A stretch of DNA of 64,000 bases, taken from Nemania diffusa (lineage: Eukaryota > Ascomycota > Sordariomycetes > Xylariales > Xylariaceae). The DNA is taken from the NCBI GenBank assembly GCA_038501195.1, contig JBBPUQ010000008.1, forward strand, positions 600,001 through 664,000. The letters run 5' to 3'. Position numbers and translations under genes: made by a program. The notes below the pieces were generated by a model. That model was given only the letters and a program-made list of their open reading frames with translations. It made no database searches and was not told the origin of the DNA. This document shows, in pieces, positions 1 to 8,822 of the stretch; the first letter of the stretch is position 1, and each line of letters begins with the position of its first letter.

Positions 1-989
1 ATTTCAAGAAAGGACGATCAATATGAGTCAGTCTACTTACACCATCGCCAGGTGCTATACGTTGTAAATGCACCTCCGATTAGGGGTCCTAAAACGAGCC
101 CTAGCTGCTGCACTGGCGTTGGGGTGTTAGTAGACCATATCCTGAAGGTATGAATTGATGAGAGAACGTACACCCCATAGTAATACCTAGTAAAGCTATA
201 AAGTTTAATCAGAATGTCAGTAACTTCATTCGTTCAGTCTGCACATTGGACTAACCGGGCCGCCTTTCTAAGGGGGCGCAACTAGATACTATAGTGATAG
301 CACCATTGATGATTCCGGCAGCCCCAACGCCGGCAACAGCTCGACCGACGATCAACATCACCGAGGATTTGGCGGCGCCGCATAGTACGGAGCCCAGCTC
401 AAAAACTGCAAAGAAGAAAAGGAAGGTCCACTGTTACGGAGTCATGTTAACACTGACTAGAGATGACAGTGGCAGCATGCGACTGTGTTGAAGGACACGA
501 ACCTTCGTTCTGAAGTGGGTATAGATTTTACCAATCAGCAGCTGAGGAGCCGCGCTGTAATATTATATGGTAAGTTTCCGATTATTAAAAGGGCGGTTCG
601 AATCGCAGGATATCTTACATGCCGAACTGATAAGCGCTAGCATACCAACCGGCGTCGGCAAGCGAGTGAAACTCGTCGGTGATGCGAGGAATAGCCTAAT
701 CGGACACAAGAGTAAGACAGCAATAGTTATTATGGAAAGTAGTGATAGAAATACTGACCGTACTGATTACCATTGTGTCGACTAACATGAGGAAACAGGC
801 TAGAGCGGCGCTGCCCACGACGAGGACCAACTTTTTGCCAGCGACGTACTCGGGTTCAAAGACAGGATCGGGTGCCGTGGTAACCACCTCTCCCGCCTTT
901 TCGCTGTGCTCATTATAGGACATTTCCGGGCCGACGGACAACGTCGTTGTGGTTTCTGGCTTTTCTAGAGAGGCAGCGTCGAGCGACAT
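1..989 (-). CDS. DHA2-type MFS efflux transporter, 5' part only (runs off left edge)
   Basis: Major facilitator proton antiporter of the 14-TM drug/toxin efflux type, acting in the plasma membrane. Exons on the minus strand: 989-759, 695-619, 554-503, 430-256, 195-172, 112-41, with a GTAAGT donor at 40 leading out of the window. All five complete introns are 59-72 nt with GT..AG ends, and reading phase is kept throughout. The N-terminus is a hydrophilic acidic tail of about 50 residues. TM1 follows ([20 protein letters not shown]), then [16 protein letters not shown] and [10 protein letters not shown], a motif-A-like loop [10 protein letters not shown], the [18 protein letters not shown] helix, and motif [14 protein letters not shown]. 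These are diagnostic of DHA2 pumps. The substrate cannot be read from sequence. The visible part looks intact; the remaining helices lie beyond base 1. Confidence 0.85.
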
Positions 990-1813
990 ATTTGCAGAGG
1001 TTGTGCCAGAGATTGGCGTTTGGGGTTACGGCAAGAAAGAATAGAGAGAGCTGGTAGCTGGCCATGGCTGAATGATCTGGCTTGGTACCAATTTTAACAG
1101 CGTACTTAGGTAGCCTTCAAGTTATGACTGGTATTATTGTTCTTTACATAGGTCAAAAAAATGTAGTTTCAAGTCACACTGGGTAGTTTTGTTCTAGAAT
1201 TTAAATTTCTATCTTCCATCAAACCGCTTCTTTTCGGTCACTAAAACGGAAGATATAAATCTCGCAAACCGTACTCTAGAGGCCTAACCACTGCCACAAT
1301 AGAAAATTGTTAAAAATAGCAGATATGTCAGGAGTAACAGCTGAAGGCTGGTCCCTAGAGGGGGTGCGTGGCTAGAAAGGAGGTCTAGATAGCTTGTGGC
1401 ACAACCATAATCCTGTGGCTTGCCAGCCGCCCTTTCACACTACTCAGATTGCGACTAGTCAGACTCGATATTTAAATTTAAGAGTGGAATAACGGGGCCG
1501 CTTGCACAGATATATATACCTAATAAGAGTATGAATAAGGCTCGGATAATAGTTTTATTCGGTTGAAATAAGTGCGAGTTACCATTCTTAGGTTGATCTC
1601 CTCTAGCTCCCGAGGCTCGGGGGCTGGTATGTATTGCTGGGTGCCTTTAATTGTAGGAAAGGTAATCCCAGAGCGGGTGAAGAGCGCCTTATTAGAAATG
1701 AAAAATTGACTTGTCGGAATTTGTCTGCATGAGATCATGGAGTTCGCTATCCGTTTGACCCGGAACTAGAAGATCCGGGAATGTTGGTGGACACTACCCA
1801 AACCTTAGGTAGC
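990..1813. other. Intergenic region
   Basis: AT-rich spacer between the transporter start and the protease stop. It holds the transporter promoter and a degenerate repeat copy (1255-1400). A 72-codon minus-strand frame at 1520-1738 has no recognisable family features and is not called. Confidence 0.6.
1255..1400 (+). repeat. Degenerate dispersed repeat, copy A
   Basis: This stretch resembles 5290-5445 on the same strand. Both share an ACCG(T/C)ACTCT..GCCTAAC block and end in a GACTGGAAAGGAGGTCTAGA-like block (here GGCTAGAAAGGAGGTCTAGA). The block GGTGGCTAGAAAGGAGGTCT also occurs inverted near 4572-4595. The copies are diverged with indels, so boundaries are approximate. Confidence 0.4.
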
Positions 1814-3829
1814 TTAGCTAGCTGACACTGCCCAAACCACGCTGAAAGGCGCGAAGTCAGCATCCGCATGCATTAGTTCACGATTCACCACCTCAATGGT
1901 AACTATCGCGTCGGCCGGCAGGCCTTCCCACACAATTTGCTCAACCGAATTGACCAAGTCATACACGTCCGGCCTATCCGCCGGCTCAGCATTGCCGTGC
2001 CGCACCTGCATCTTACCATCTATGACGCATCGTGCAATGAGGTTCAGGTTGATCTGCAGCACCGCACCGGGGAGGTCCGTGTAGACCATCGTGGCTTTGA
2101 ACGTCGCCGTCGTGGCCGCCACACCAGCACCCAGATACTGCCTAAGTGAGATATCTCTGCGCACGGAATCCCGCGGGTCCTTGCGCTCGACTCTACCCTC
2201 CCAGAAATCCCGGTTGCTGGTGGTCGTGGAGCCGGGGATGATGATGGACTGGGCGACGTTGACGCGTCCGAACCCCTGCTCCCTGCGCGGCCGCTTCAGG
2301 TCCGTGGCGCCGTTGATGAGCATGGCTTTAATGAGGGACGCGGACGGGTTCGCGAGGGGCGGGGTGCCGGTCTGCAGGCCCTCGCGGAGCACGGCGGCGC
2401 ATCCGGCGACGAGCGATGCAGACATGCTCGTGCCGGAGCTGAATGCCCACTGGTCGTCTAGCGACGGGCCGAACCGCGTCATCTTCTGCGCTAGGGCCCC
2501 CGACGCCGCGGATAGGATCATGGACCCTGGCGCCACCAGATCTGGCTTGCTTCGGCCGTCGCGCGTAGGGCCGCGGCTGCTGAAGGACGAAATCTCGTCT
2601 GGGTTGCCTATGAGGGTGCTATTGGGATCGTACCGTTCGAAGGTGGTGTCAGAGGATGGTCGCTGATTGTTGCAGGACCCTACGGTTATGCAATTCTTAG
2701 CTCCGTTCTGCGCTCCAATGTGACCCAAGCTAGTAGCCTTTTCCCCGTCATTTCCTGCTGAGAAGCACACGACCATATCTGGGTGTTGCCAGACGAATTG
2801 GTCAATGTCAGCAGTAGCGTCGAGGTACTGGAGCTGCCCTCGACCCTCCTTCCACTCGGGACCCCAGGAGTTAGTATGGATTCGGGAGCCGAGCTCATAG
2901 CTGGACAGGAGGAGGTCTTGCAAGGTCTTGCGTGAATTGCCGAATAGAACTTGCTTACCGATATCGTTCGGCCCCAGCAATGCCTGCATGATGAGCTCGG
3001 CTCCCGGGGCCGTGCCTTGAATGAGTCCGCCCATGGCGTCGGATTTACCATTACCCAAGACCGAGCCGCACACTTGCGTACCGTGACCGTCAGAATCGTC
3101 AGTATTACTTCTCCGCCCGACGGAAACAAGTTGCCTCACTCGCCCCGTGAAGGCGTGATGTGGCTTGTTAGCATCGCCCTTGTCGAACCCTGTGTCAGCC
3201 ACTGTGATCGTCTGACCAGCACCAGTCAGGCCTGTCGGCTCATTCTGGGTGGCGTCGACATTCAGAATTGTTCGCGCCACGTTACTATGCAACACCAATT
3301 CCACAACCTCTTGGATTGATCCGACGTTGTCAAGTTTGGCAATATCGAACAGTCGCTGCGGATCCACGCTTGTCCGAATGACTGTATCACCACGTCTGAT
3401 GGACATGTCTTCGGGTGAAACGCCCGTGAGCCTACTGACTCGCTGGGATAAATCTGAGGCCATCTCATCAGATAGCTCGTGAAGGACGATGTCAACGGTA
3501 CGGACACCAATACTTTCTTGGTGCTTCAGCTCTGGCGCCAGCTTTTGGATGGCAGGAAACTTGGATACGTGTCTGATATAGTCAAGGGTTCGGATGACAG
3601 ACAAGTCTGGCGGCTCGAATCGACAAAGCCATGCATTCCCTGATAAATATTCGACAAACTGAACACCCAGGGATTGTATCTCCCTCATTTGGATATCGGA
3701 TAGTGCATTCTGGCCTTGAATTAAGATATAATTAAAGTCTGTAGCTCTGTCACTGGGGTGACCTTCAGTATCGACTATGGCATCTTGTTCCTCGAGACTA
3801 AATGTGTTTCCGTTATAGATAATAGGCAT
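1814..3829 (-). CDS. Subtilisin-like serine protease (peptidase S8), intronless
   Basis: A 671-residue endopeptidase of the subtilase family in a single exon. The catalytic triad is visible: Asp212 in TVADTGFD, His249 in DSDGHGTQVCG and Ser468 in SGTSMSASLVAG. The oxyanion Asn360 sits in FSAGNDG, and SSFSSRGPTRDGRSKPDLVA precedes the Ser block. The first ~190 residues form an N-terminal domain with no obvious signal peptide. The last ~130 residues (from about 540) look like a beta-rich C-terminal domain. The layout resembles bacterial KP-43-type subtilases more than fungal proteinase-K-like secreted proteases, which carry a signal peptide and an I9 propeptide. The start is the first Met of the open frame. 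Cytosolic action or unconventional export is inferred from the missing signal peptide. All key residues are present, so it is probably active. Confidence 0.9.
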   Translation of the reverse strand: MPIIYNGNTFSLEEQDAIVDTEGHPSDRATDFNYILIQGQNALSDIQMREIQSLGVQFVEYLSGNAWLCRFEPPDLSVIRTLDYIRHVSKFPAIQKLAPELKHQESIGVRTVDIVLHELSDEMASDLSQRVSRLTGVSPEDMSIRRGDTVIRTSVDPQRLFDIAKLDNVGSIQEVVELVLHSNVARTILNVDATQNEPTGLTGAGQTITVADTGFDKGDANKPHHAFTGRVRQLVSVGRRSNTDDSDGHGTQVCGSVLGNGKSDAMGGLIQGTAPGAELIMQALLGPNDIGKQVLFGNSRKTLQDLLLSSYELGSRIHTNSWGPEWKEGRGQLQYLDATADIDQFVWQHPDMVVCFSAGNDGEKATSLGHIGAQNGAKNCITVGSCNNQRPSSDTTFERYDPNSTLIGNPDEISSFSSRGPTRDGRSKPDLVAPGSMILSAASGALAQKMTRFGPSLDDQWAFSSGTSMSASLVAGCAAVLREGLQTGTPPLANPSASLIKAMLINGATDLKRPRREQGFGRVNVAQSIIIPGSTTTSNRDFWEGRVERKDPRDSVRRDISLRQYLGAGVAATTATFKATMVYTDLPGAVLQINLNLIARCVIDGKMQVRHGNAEPADRPDVYDLVNSVEQIVWEGLPADAIVTIEVVNRELMHADADFAPFSVVWAVSAS

Positions 3830-4172
3830 GATATTGGTATAACCAATGGCTTAAAGTTGTAATAAACAATAGCTAAAAAGATATATCAAAAGTAGAGATG
3901 GATTATTGCTCATATTAAATCTAGGAGGGTAATGGGAAAGTCGTATTATGCAGTAGTAATTGGAGAAGTTATCATTCGGAAACGGCAGTCCAGTATTCAG
4001 AAGTAAACGCTACTTGTCCAGAACAGCGTTGACCCTAGGTGTAGGTGCAGGAGATAGGAAAGACATCAACTAAGAGCTGAAAGCTAAACCTGCCACTAAT
4101 AAATCTAGATCTTCAGAAGGTCCCACGCTAGATCTGCTGCAGTATTTAGGTGCCTCTCTAGACCTTTAACGC
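3830..4172. other. Intergenic region (protease 5' flank)
   Basis: AT-rich spacer containing the protease promoter. No gene is seen. Confidence 0.5.
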
Positions 4173-5047
4173 TTACGCCTTTGGCAGTAGCCTAGGAGCC
4201 ATCAGACGATCACGGTCCATCGGCGGCGCTTGACTAGGGCAAGTCCCGGCCCTTGGATCTTCTCCGCCACCTCTCCCTCTAATATCCGCTGCGTGCTGTG
4301 GCCCAGGGGGATGATGATGATGCGCACCTCGGACAACCCTAGCGTGTCCGGGACTTCCATATATAGCATGCGAAACGACTATGGGTCCCATGTGCATCAA
4401 GCTGCCGGTGATAAGTACTGCAACCGGGGGCAAATAGCAACGCTAGGCGATCTTCTTCAACATAACGAACAGGTGTATTGCGACAATGCGGGTGAGAAGC
4501 CACCTGTCAAGTCACGGGCGTATGGCTATGCCACAACCTATATAATAGCTAGATCACTTCTTTCGATAGGCTTCTTAGACCTCCTTTCTAGCCACCCACT
4601 TCCCGGCTTTCAATGCGGCGCGTTCCATGTCAGAAGGCGTCTTCCAGAAACAGGCCGACAGCAGCTCAGGCTCCCCATCGATCTAGAACCAGCTGCTCCC
4701 GCCCATGAGGAGAAGCGGCCGCAGATCCCGTCCTTCCGCTCTACCGACGTCCTGAGTCTCACGGCGGGAGACGAGGAACTAGTGCGGAAATCGAGCAGGA
4801 GAATTGATAAAACGAAAAAGGGGAAGAAGACGACGTTGTGGCACACGGCGGACGATAGCGCCACGCATGGACTCGTCAATTGGGCATCTGCATCATTCGG
4901 CTGGCAGGGCGCGCCATCCATCATGAGAATGAACAGGGGCCCGAATGACACCGATGAGGACTGGGGCGGGATTACAAGTCGGGGGATGTCTTGTGCGGTG
5001 ACGGTGGCCTGTTGAAGGCAGCCCGGCCGATGCAGTTGCTGGATCAT
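4173..5047 (-). pseudogene. Probable decayed coding remnant
   Basis: This GC-richer island shows coding character on the minus strand that shifts between frames and is broken by stops. One segment (about 4570-4690) reads DMERAALKAGKWVARK with stops on both sides. Another (about 4205-4360) reads VRIIIIPLGHSTQRILEGEV and ends in TGA. The family was not identified. Overlapping frames on both strands stay open by chance because of base composition. I take it as an inactivated gene copy, but a multi-exon gene with non-obvious introns is not excluded. Confidence 0.3.
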
Positions 5048-5456
5048 TTTGATGATTGCTATATGTGCTATCCTCGCATCACGCTATTGATACATGTATG
5101 ATCCCTTTCAGTTTGTACAATTCCCGCTATATTGCGAAGTATTGATACCAATTGGCCTTTATACCCCATGATCACTCGTACATATCCCAACATCTATATA
5201 ACCTATCTACCTTAATCTATCTGCCCATGATAGAATTCACGACCAAGTAAAATCCCTAGATAGAATAATATGGAGCGTGTGCAATGCACACACCGCACTC
5301 TCGAAGCCTAACGAAGGCCAAAACAGTACTTCAATACATTTCTAGCTTCAGTTCACCAGGAACAATGGGGTCTATTCCAGCGGACCAGCCGAGGACTAGT
5401 TCATAGGGAGGGAGGGTGACTGGAAAGGAGGTCTAGAAACCTGCTGAAAAAGTCGT
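5048..5456. other. Intergenic region with repeat copy B
   Basis: Spacer downstream of the ankyrin gene. It contains only the degenerate repeat at about 5290-5445. Confidence 0.5.
5290..5445 (+). repeat. Degenerate dispersed repeat, copy B
   Basis: Second copy of the repeat at 1255-1400. It carries ACCGCACTCTCGAAGCCTAA and the closing block GACTGGAAAGGAGGTCTAGA. The element type is unknown. Confidence 0.4.
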
Positions 5457-8400
5457 CTAGTCATATAGTTGATGGTATAGCCAGAAGATTGCGGCTTCGG
5501 AGGGTTGCCGCCACATCACCCTTTTTAAGTGATCTTCGTCAGACTCTTCGTCAGACTCTTCGTCAGACTCTTCGTCAGACTCTTCGTCTTCTTGATTGTT
5601 GACAGGAACCTTTGCCGTCAATCTCGGGCCCGAATCTTCGTCATAAGAGACTATCTCCCCCCAAGCTCTGGTAAGTATCTGGCGGGACTGGCAATACCCG
5701 GAGTATTTGAGTATTTCAAGGACACAATCTGTCCCAGACACGCCTTTTTTATTCTTTTTATTGTATGGAACATTCCATTTTAGACACTCGACGAGACACA
5801 AAGCTGACCGCTTCGAATGAATCTCTCTTTTCACCTTGAACTTGTGCTCTTCTACTTTATTCCCTGTTGCGCTTATCAATTCGTTGTCGATATAGGACCT
5901 TTCTCTCTCGACGACATCGCATATAATGTGTACGATCGTGTTCTTGTCCTCGTCACAGATGGTGCAATCTAAGCCGTTCTGAAATAGAAGGGAGAAAATC
6001 TCGGGGGATTGGCGGCAACAAGCGCTTTTAGCGTAGTAAAGCATCAAGTCCCTCCTCGACGTCTTCCCCATTTCCATTGGTCCCAAGAATTGACCGTGTG
6101 TCGAAACTTCGTGTCCTACCAACGTTTGGACGATAGAAACCGAGCAGAAAATTATTGCCCATAAGAGGGGGGTCATACCCGGGACTTCGAGTTGTTTGTG
6201 AATATTAGCCCCTTTAGCTAGAAATTCTTGAATGTTTTCCATCTCGTAGTTGTGAAGACTACTTGCGAGACAGACATCTAGCGGAGTTGTTATCTCGCTT
6301 CTAAGCGTCCTATTCTTGAATGTGCAAACCTGGTTTGGATCAAACCTCCCGGAGCCAAGGACAATCTGGAGCATATTATGTTTCGTGTTAGAATCAAGCG
6401 CAAAAAGGGTGTGCCAGTGTCTTGAGATTTCTTCGTCTGTGGGATAGCCATAGTTTTTGTGATTGACTATCTCTTCCACGACTTTGTACTGTCCGTGAGA
6501 GATGGCGTGATCAAGGAATGCCATGTTCGAGGCTTCAGGCGGCTCTCCGAATGGAACTCTATGGATGAGGGCACCATAGTTTAGCAAGAGCCTAACCACA
6601 TCAACTCTTTCCCCGTCTGCAGCTACAATCGTCGGCAATTCACCTTCTTCGTCATATCCATTTGGATCTGCCCCGTTTTTCAGTAACAGCTCGACGATAG
6701 CAGGCGTCGCCCACCTGCAAGCCACGTCCAGCAGGCTCTCTCCACAGCGATGCATAGAAGTGACAGAGACCCCTTCGTTAAACAAGAATTCAACGCATTT
6801 CTCGCGCTCCCATTCGACAGCACCCCAGATACAGGTGCCGCGGCTCAAGCTGAATCGATGCAGAATATGACGTAGTCCCTCAACAAAATCGTCGCACTCA
6901 AAATATTCCCATATGCTCTTGTAAAGATCCCCATCGCTTGGCTGATCAAATCCATTCTGGAGTAACAAGTCAGAGATGTCGAGGTTTCTCGCTGAAAGAC
7001 TTGCGTATACGAGATTCGGCTCCGCATTTGCCATCTCTACAGCTCTATTGTGTCCCAGCAAAAGAGCCACTACTTCCAACTTATCTTCATGTTTATTCGG
7101 CAAGGAACAAAGCGTTCGGACGGCGTTGCTTATGGTGGCGTCGTCTGTGGTGTCAGACTCCTCAACGTCAGCGACGTCTTTGAGCCTAGGGGCAGGGGTT
7201 TCGGCCATTGCTTCGAGCAAGGCTTGGACAGTGCCGAGCATGGCTCCTCTAGGCGTCTGTTTTGGATATTCCAAATATTTAGCTGCCTTGGAAAGAGCAG
7301 TAGTGCTATTTAATAAATTGCAATTCGCGTTGATTTCTGGGCCTTCATACCAGTGGCTCATATTAGCGCGTACATCGGCGCCTCCATGCAAGAGGGCCTT
7401 AACCACGTCAACTCTATGAAACTCTGCGGCTCCCATGAGCGCGGTGGTACCGTCAATTCCACGCTGGTTTACACTTATGCCAAGCTTCATCAGTCTATTC
7501 ACAAGCTCGAGCTGGAATCCCTCTTGCCTAGATGCGCGACGTGATGGGAGGTAGGGAGCCCCTGCAGCAGCGATGAGATGTAAGTAGATAGGCCGTTCGC
7601 CGTGGATGCCAGGTTCGCATTGGGGAATAGCGCCGAGATCGAGAAGCCGAAGAGCTTCGGCGTAATAGCCCAGCAAGCAGGCATGACCTAATGCAGTGAA
7701 GGGGCCGATTCTGGCGTCTATATCTGCGCCGTGTTCCAGAAGGAAATCAATCATGGCCCAGTTGCCCCGGAAAAATGCGTAGGCGAATGGCGTCAGATTC
7801 TCGTGATCAAGAACCATAACATCGGTTTGGTAGCCTCCTTCGATCAGGGCCCGCCCTGCATCGAGGAGGTCCACGACACAGGCCGAGTGAAGGGCGGTGA
7901 ACCGATTTTCATCCTGCCCCTCGTACCGCGTTGTCACGTTTGTGGAGGCCCCGCGTGACAGAAGTAGTCTAGTAGTAGACTCGTGTCCATGACACATAGC
8001 AGTATGGAGAGGTGTCCAGAGAGGCACGTCTTCACGACTGGGAGGAATGGCACATGTGCAAAAGAGATGCGAGGGGGCATTGATGTCAGCGCCATTATCC
8101 AATAGTAGACTAACGAGTTTGTCATTGCCTCGAGCCGCGGCAATATGAAGAGGAGTCCAATAGCATCGTTCTGCAAAGGTTTTGAAGAATGGGTCATTAT
8201 CGTCCCTCCCAGGTTGAGCTGCCCATAATCTCATCCGAGAGTTATCTTCCCATAATCTCCATTGCTCCGCCTGGTCAGTATCCCGATGAGCGGCGGCGCT
8301 TATGTCATAGAAGTCTTCCTCGAAGAACACGATCGTGGCGTAGTCAATGGCAGCGAGCGACATCAGCCATCCGATGACGTTCGCCAGAATATCGAGGCGG

Positions 8401-8822
8401 GATGCATCATTTTCTGCGAGTTGATCTATCAATATATTCCGATGTATAGCTCGTATTACTCTTTCATCCTTCTCGCTGCGGAATTTCCGTGGTAATGGAG
8501 ACAGGGGACGATGTGCATTATGAAGGTCCAATTGTGTCAACCATCTCGACTCGCTTGGAACCCAGGCAATATTAGAATTGGCTCCAGCGCCCAGCAGACG
8601 CAGGACGGTGCCAAGGAGGCCTTCATCACAAGCCCAGCACATGGCAGCAGGATCGTCTCTGGCATTATGGTACAGGAGGGGAGTGAGGCCAGCGTAGAAA
8701 GTACGACAGGAGCGGCTCCATGATGATAAGTCAGCTTGGTCATCAAGGTATCCGGATATGATGTATAAGAGCTCGACAGGTAGACGGAGGGCTGCAGGCA
8801 TGGTGGATGGGAATGTATGCAA
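5457..8822 (-). CDS. F-box-like ankyrin-repeat protein, 1121 residues
   Basis: A large single-exon protein. Residues ~10-50 (LPVELLYIISGYLDD...LSSWSRSCRTFY) match the F-box-like start often found before ankyrin arrays in fungi. From ~residue 215 onward many ankyrin units are readable, for example TPLHIAAARGNDKLVSLLLD, TPLHTAMCHGHESTTRLLLS, TALMGAAEFHRVDVVKALLH, SLLDVACRWATPAIVELLLK and TPLLWAIIFCSVSIVQTLVG. The C-terminus has an acidic tandem DEES tract and ends in KRVMWRQPSEAAIFWLYHQL. Such proteins are scaffolds; with an F-box they may recruit substrates to SCF ubiquitin ligases, but the partner is unknown. The frame is intact. Large intronless ankyrin genes are a fast-evolving accessory class in ascomycetes. 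Confidence 0.85.
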   Translation of the reverse strand: MHTFPSTMPAALRLPVELLYIISGYLDDQADLSSWSRSCRTFYAGLTPLLYHNARDDPAAMCWACDEGLLGTVLRLLGAGANSNIAWVPSESRWLTQLDLHNAHRPLSPLPRKFRSEKDERVIRAIHRNILIDQLAENDASRLDILANVIGWLMSLAAIDYATIVFFEEDFYDISAAAHRDTDQAEQWRLWEDNSRMRLWAAQPGRDDNDPFFKTFAERCYWTPLHIAAARGNDKLVSLLLDNGADINAPSHLFCTCAIPPSREDVPLWTPLHTAMCHGHESTTRLLLSRGASTNVTTRYEGQDENRFTALHSACVVDLLDAGRALIEGGYQTDVMVLDHENLTPFAYAFFRGNWAMIDFLLEHGADIDARIGPFTALGHACLLGYYAEALRLLDLGAIPQCEPGIHGERPIYLHLIAAAGAPYLPSRRASRQEGFQLELVNRLMKLGISVNQRGIDGTTALMGAAEFHRVDVVKALLHGGADVRANMSHWYEGPEINANCNLLNSTTALSKAAKYLEYPKQTPRGAMLGTVQALLEAMAETPAPRLKDVADVEESDTTDDATISNAVRTLCSLPNKHEDKLEVVALLLGHNRAVEMANAEPNLVYASLSARNLDISDLLLQNGFDQPSDGDLYKSIWEYFECDDFVEGLRHILHRFSLSRGTCIWGAVEWEREKCVEFLFNEGVSVTSMHRCGESLLDVACRWATPAIVELLLKNGADPNGYDEEGELPTIVAADGERVDVVRLLLNYGALIHRVPFGEPPEASNMAFLDHAISHGQYKVVEEIVNHKNYGYPTDEEISRHWHTLFALDSNTKHNMLQIVLGSGRFDPNQVCTFKNRTLRSEITTPLDVCLASSLHNYEMENIQEFLAKGANIHKQLEVPGMTPLLWAIIFCSVSIVQTLVGHEVSTHGQFLGPMEMGKTSRRDLMLYYAKSACCRQSPEIFSLLFQNGLDCTICDEDKNTIVHIICDVVERERSYIDNELISATGNKVEEHKFKVKREIHSKRSALCLVECLKWNVPYNKKNKKGVSGTDCVLEILKYSGYCQSRQILTRAWGEIVSYDEDSGPRLTAKVPVNNQEDEESDEESDEESDEESDEDHLKRVMWRQPSEAAIFWLYHQLYD
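5529..5592. repeat. 12-bp tandem repeat inside the ankyrin gene
   Basis: About four perfect units of CTTCGTCAGACT on the plus strand encode the (DEES)n acidic tail on the minus strand. The unit length keeps the frame, so copy number can vary without disrupting the gene. Confidence 0.8.

Noticed and set aside
1..989. Reading the left-edge MFS gene as a pseudogene because its frame is broken
   Set aside because: Five short introns with correct splice sites and phases join all segments into an intact DHA2 N-terminal half.
2091..2666. 191-codon plus frame
   Set aside because: Lies entirely antisense to the subtilase and has no domain features.
4230..5015. 261-codon plus-strand open frame
   Set aside because: It overlaps several other long frames on both strands, has no start context or family features, and the coding-like signal is on the opposite strand. 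Treated as a compositional artefact over a decayed gene.
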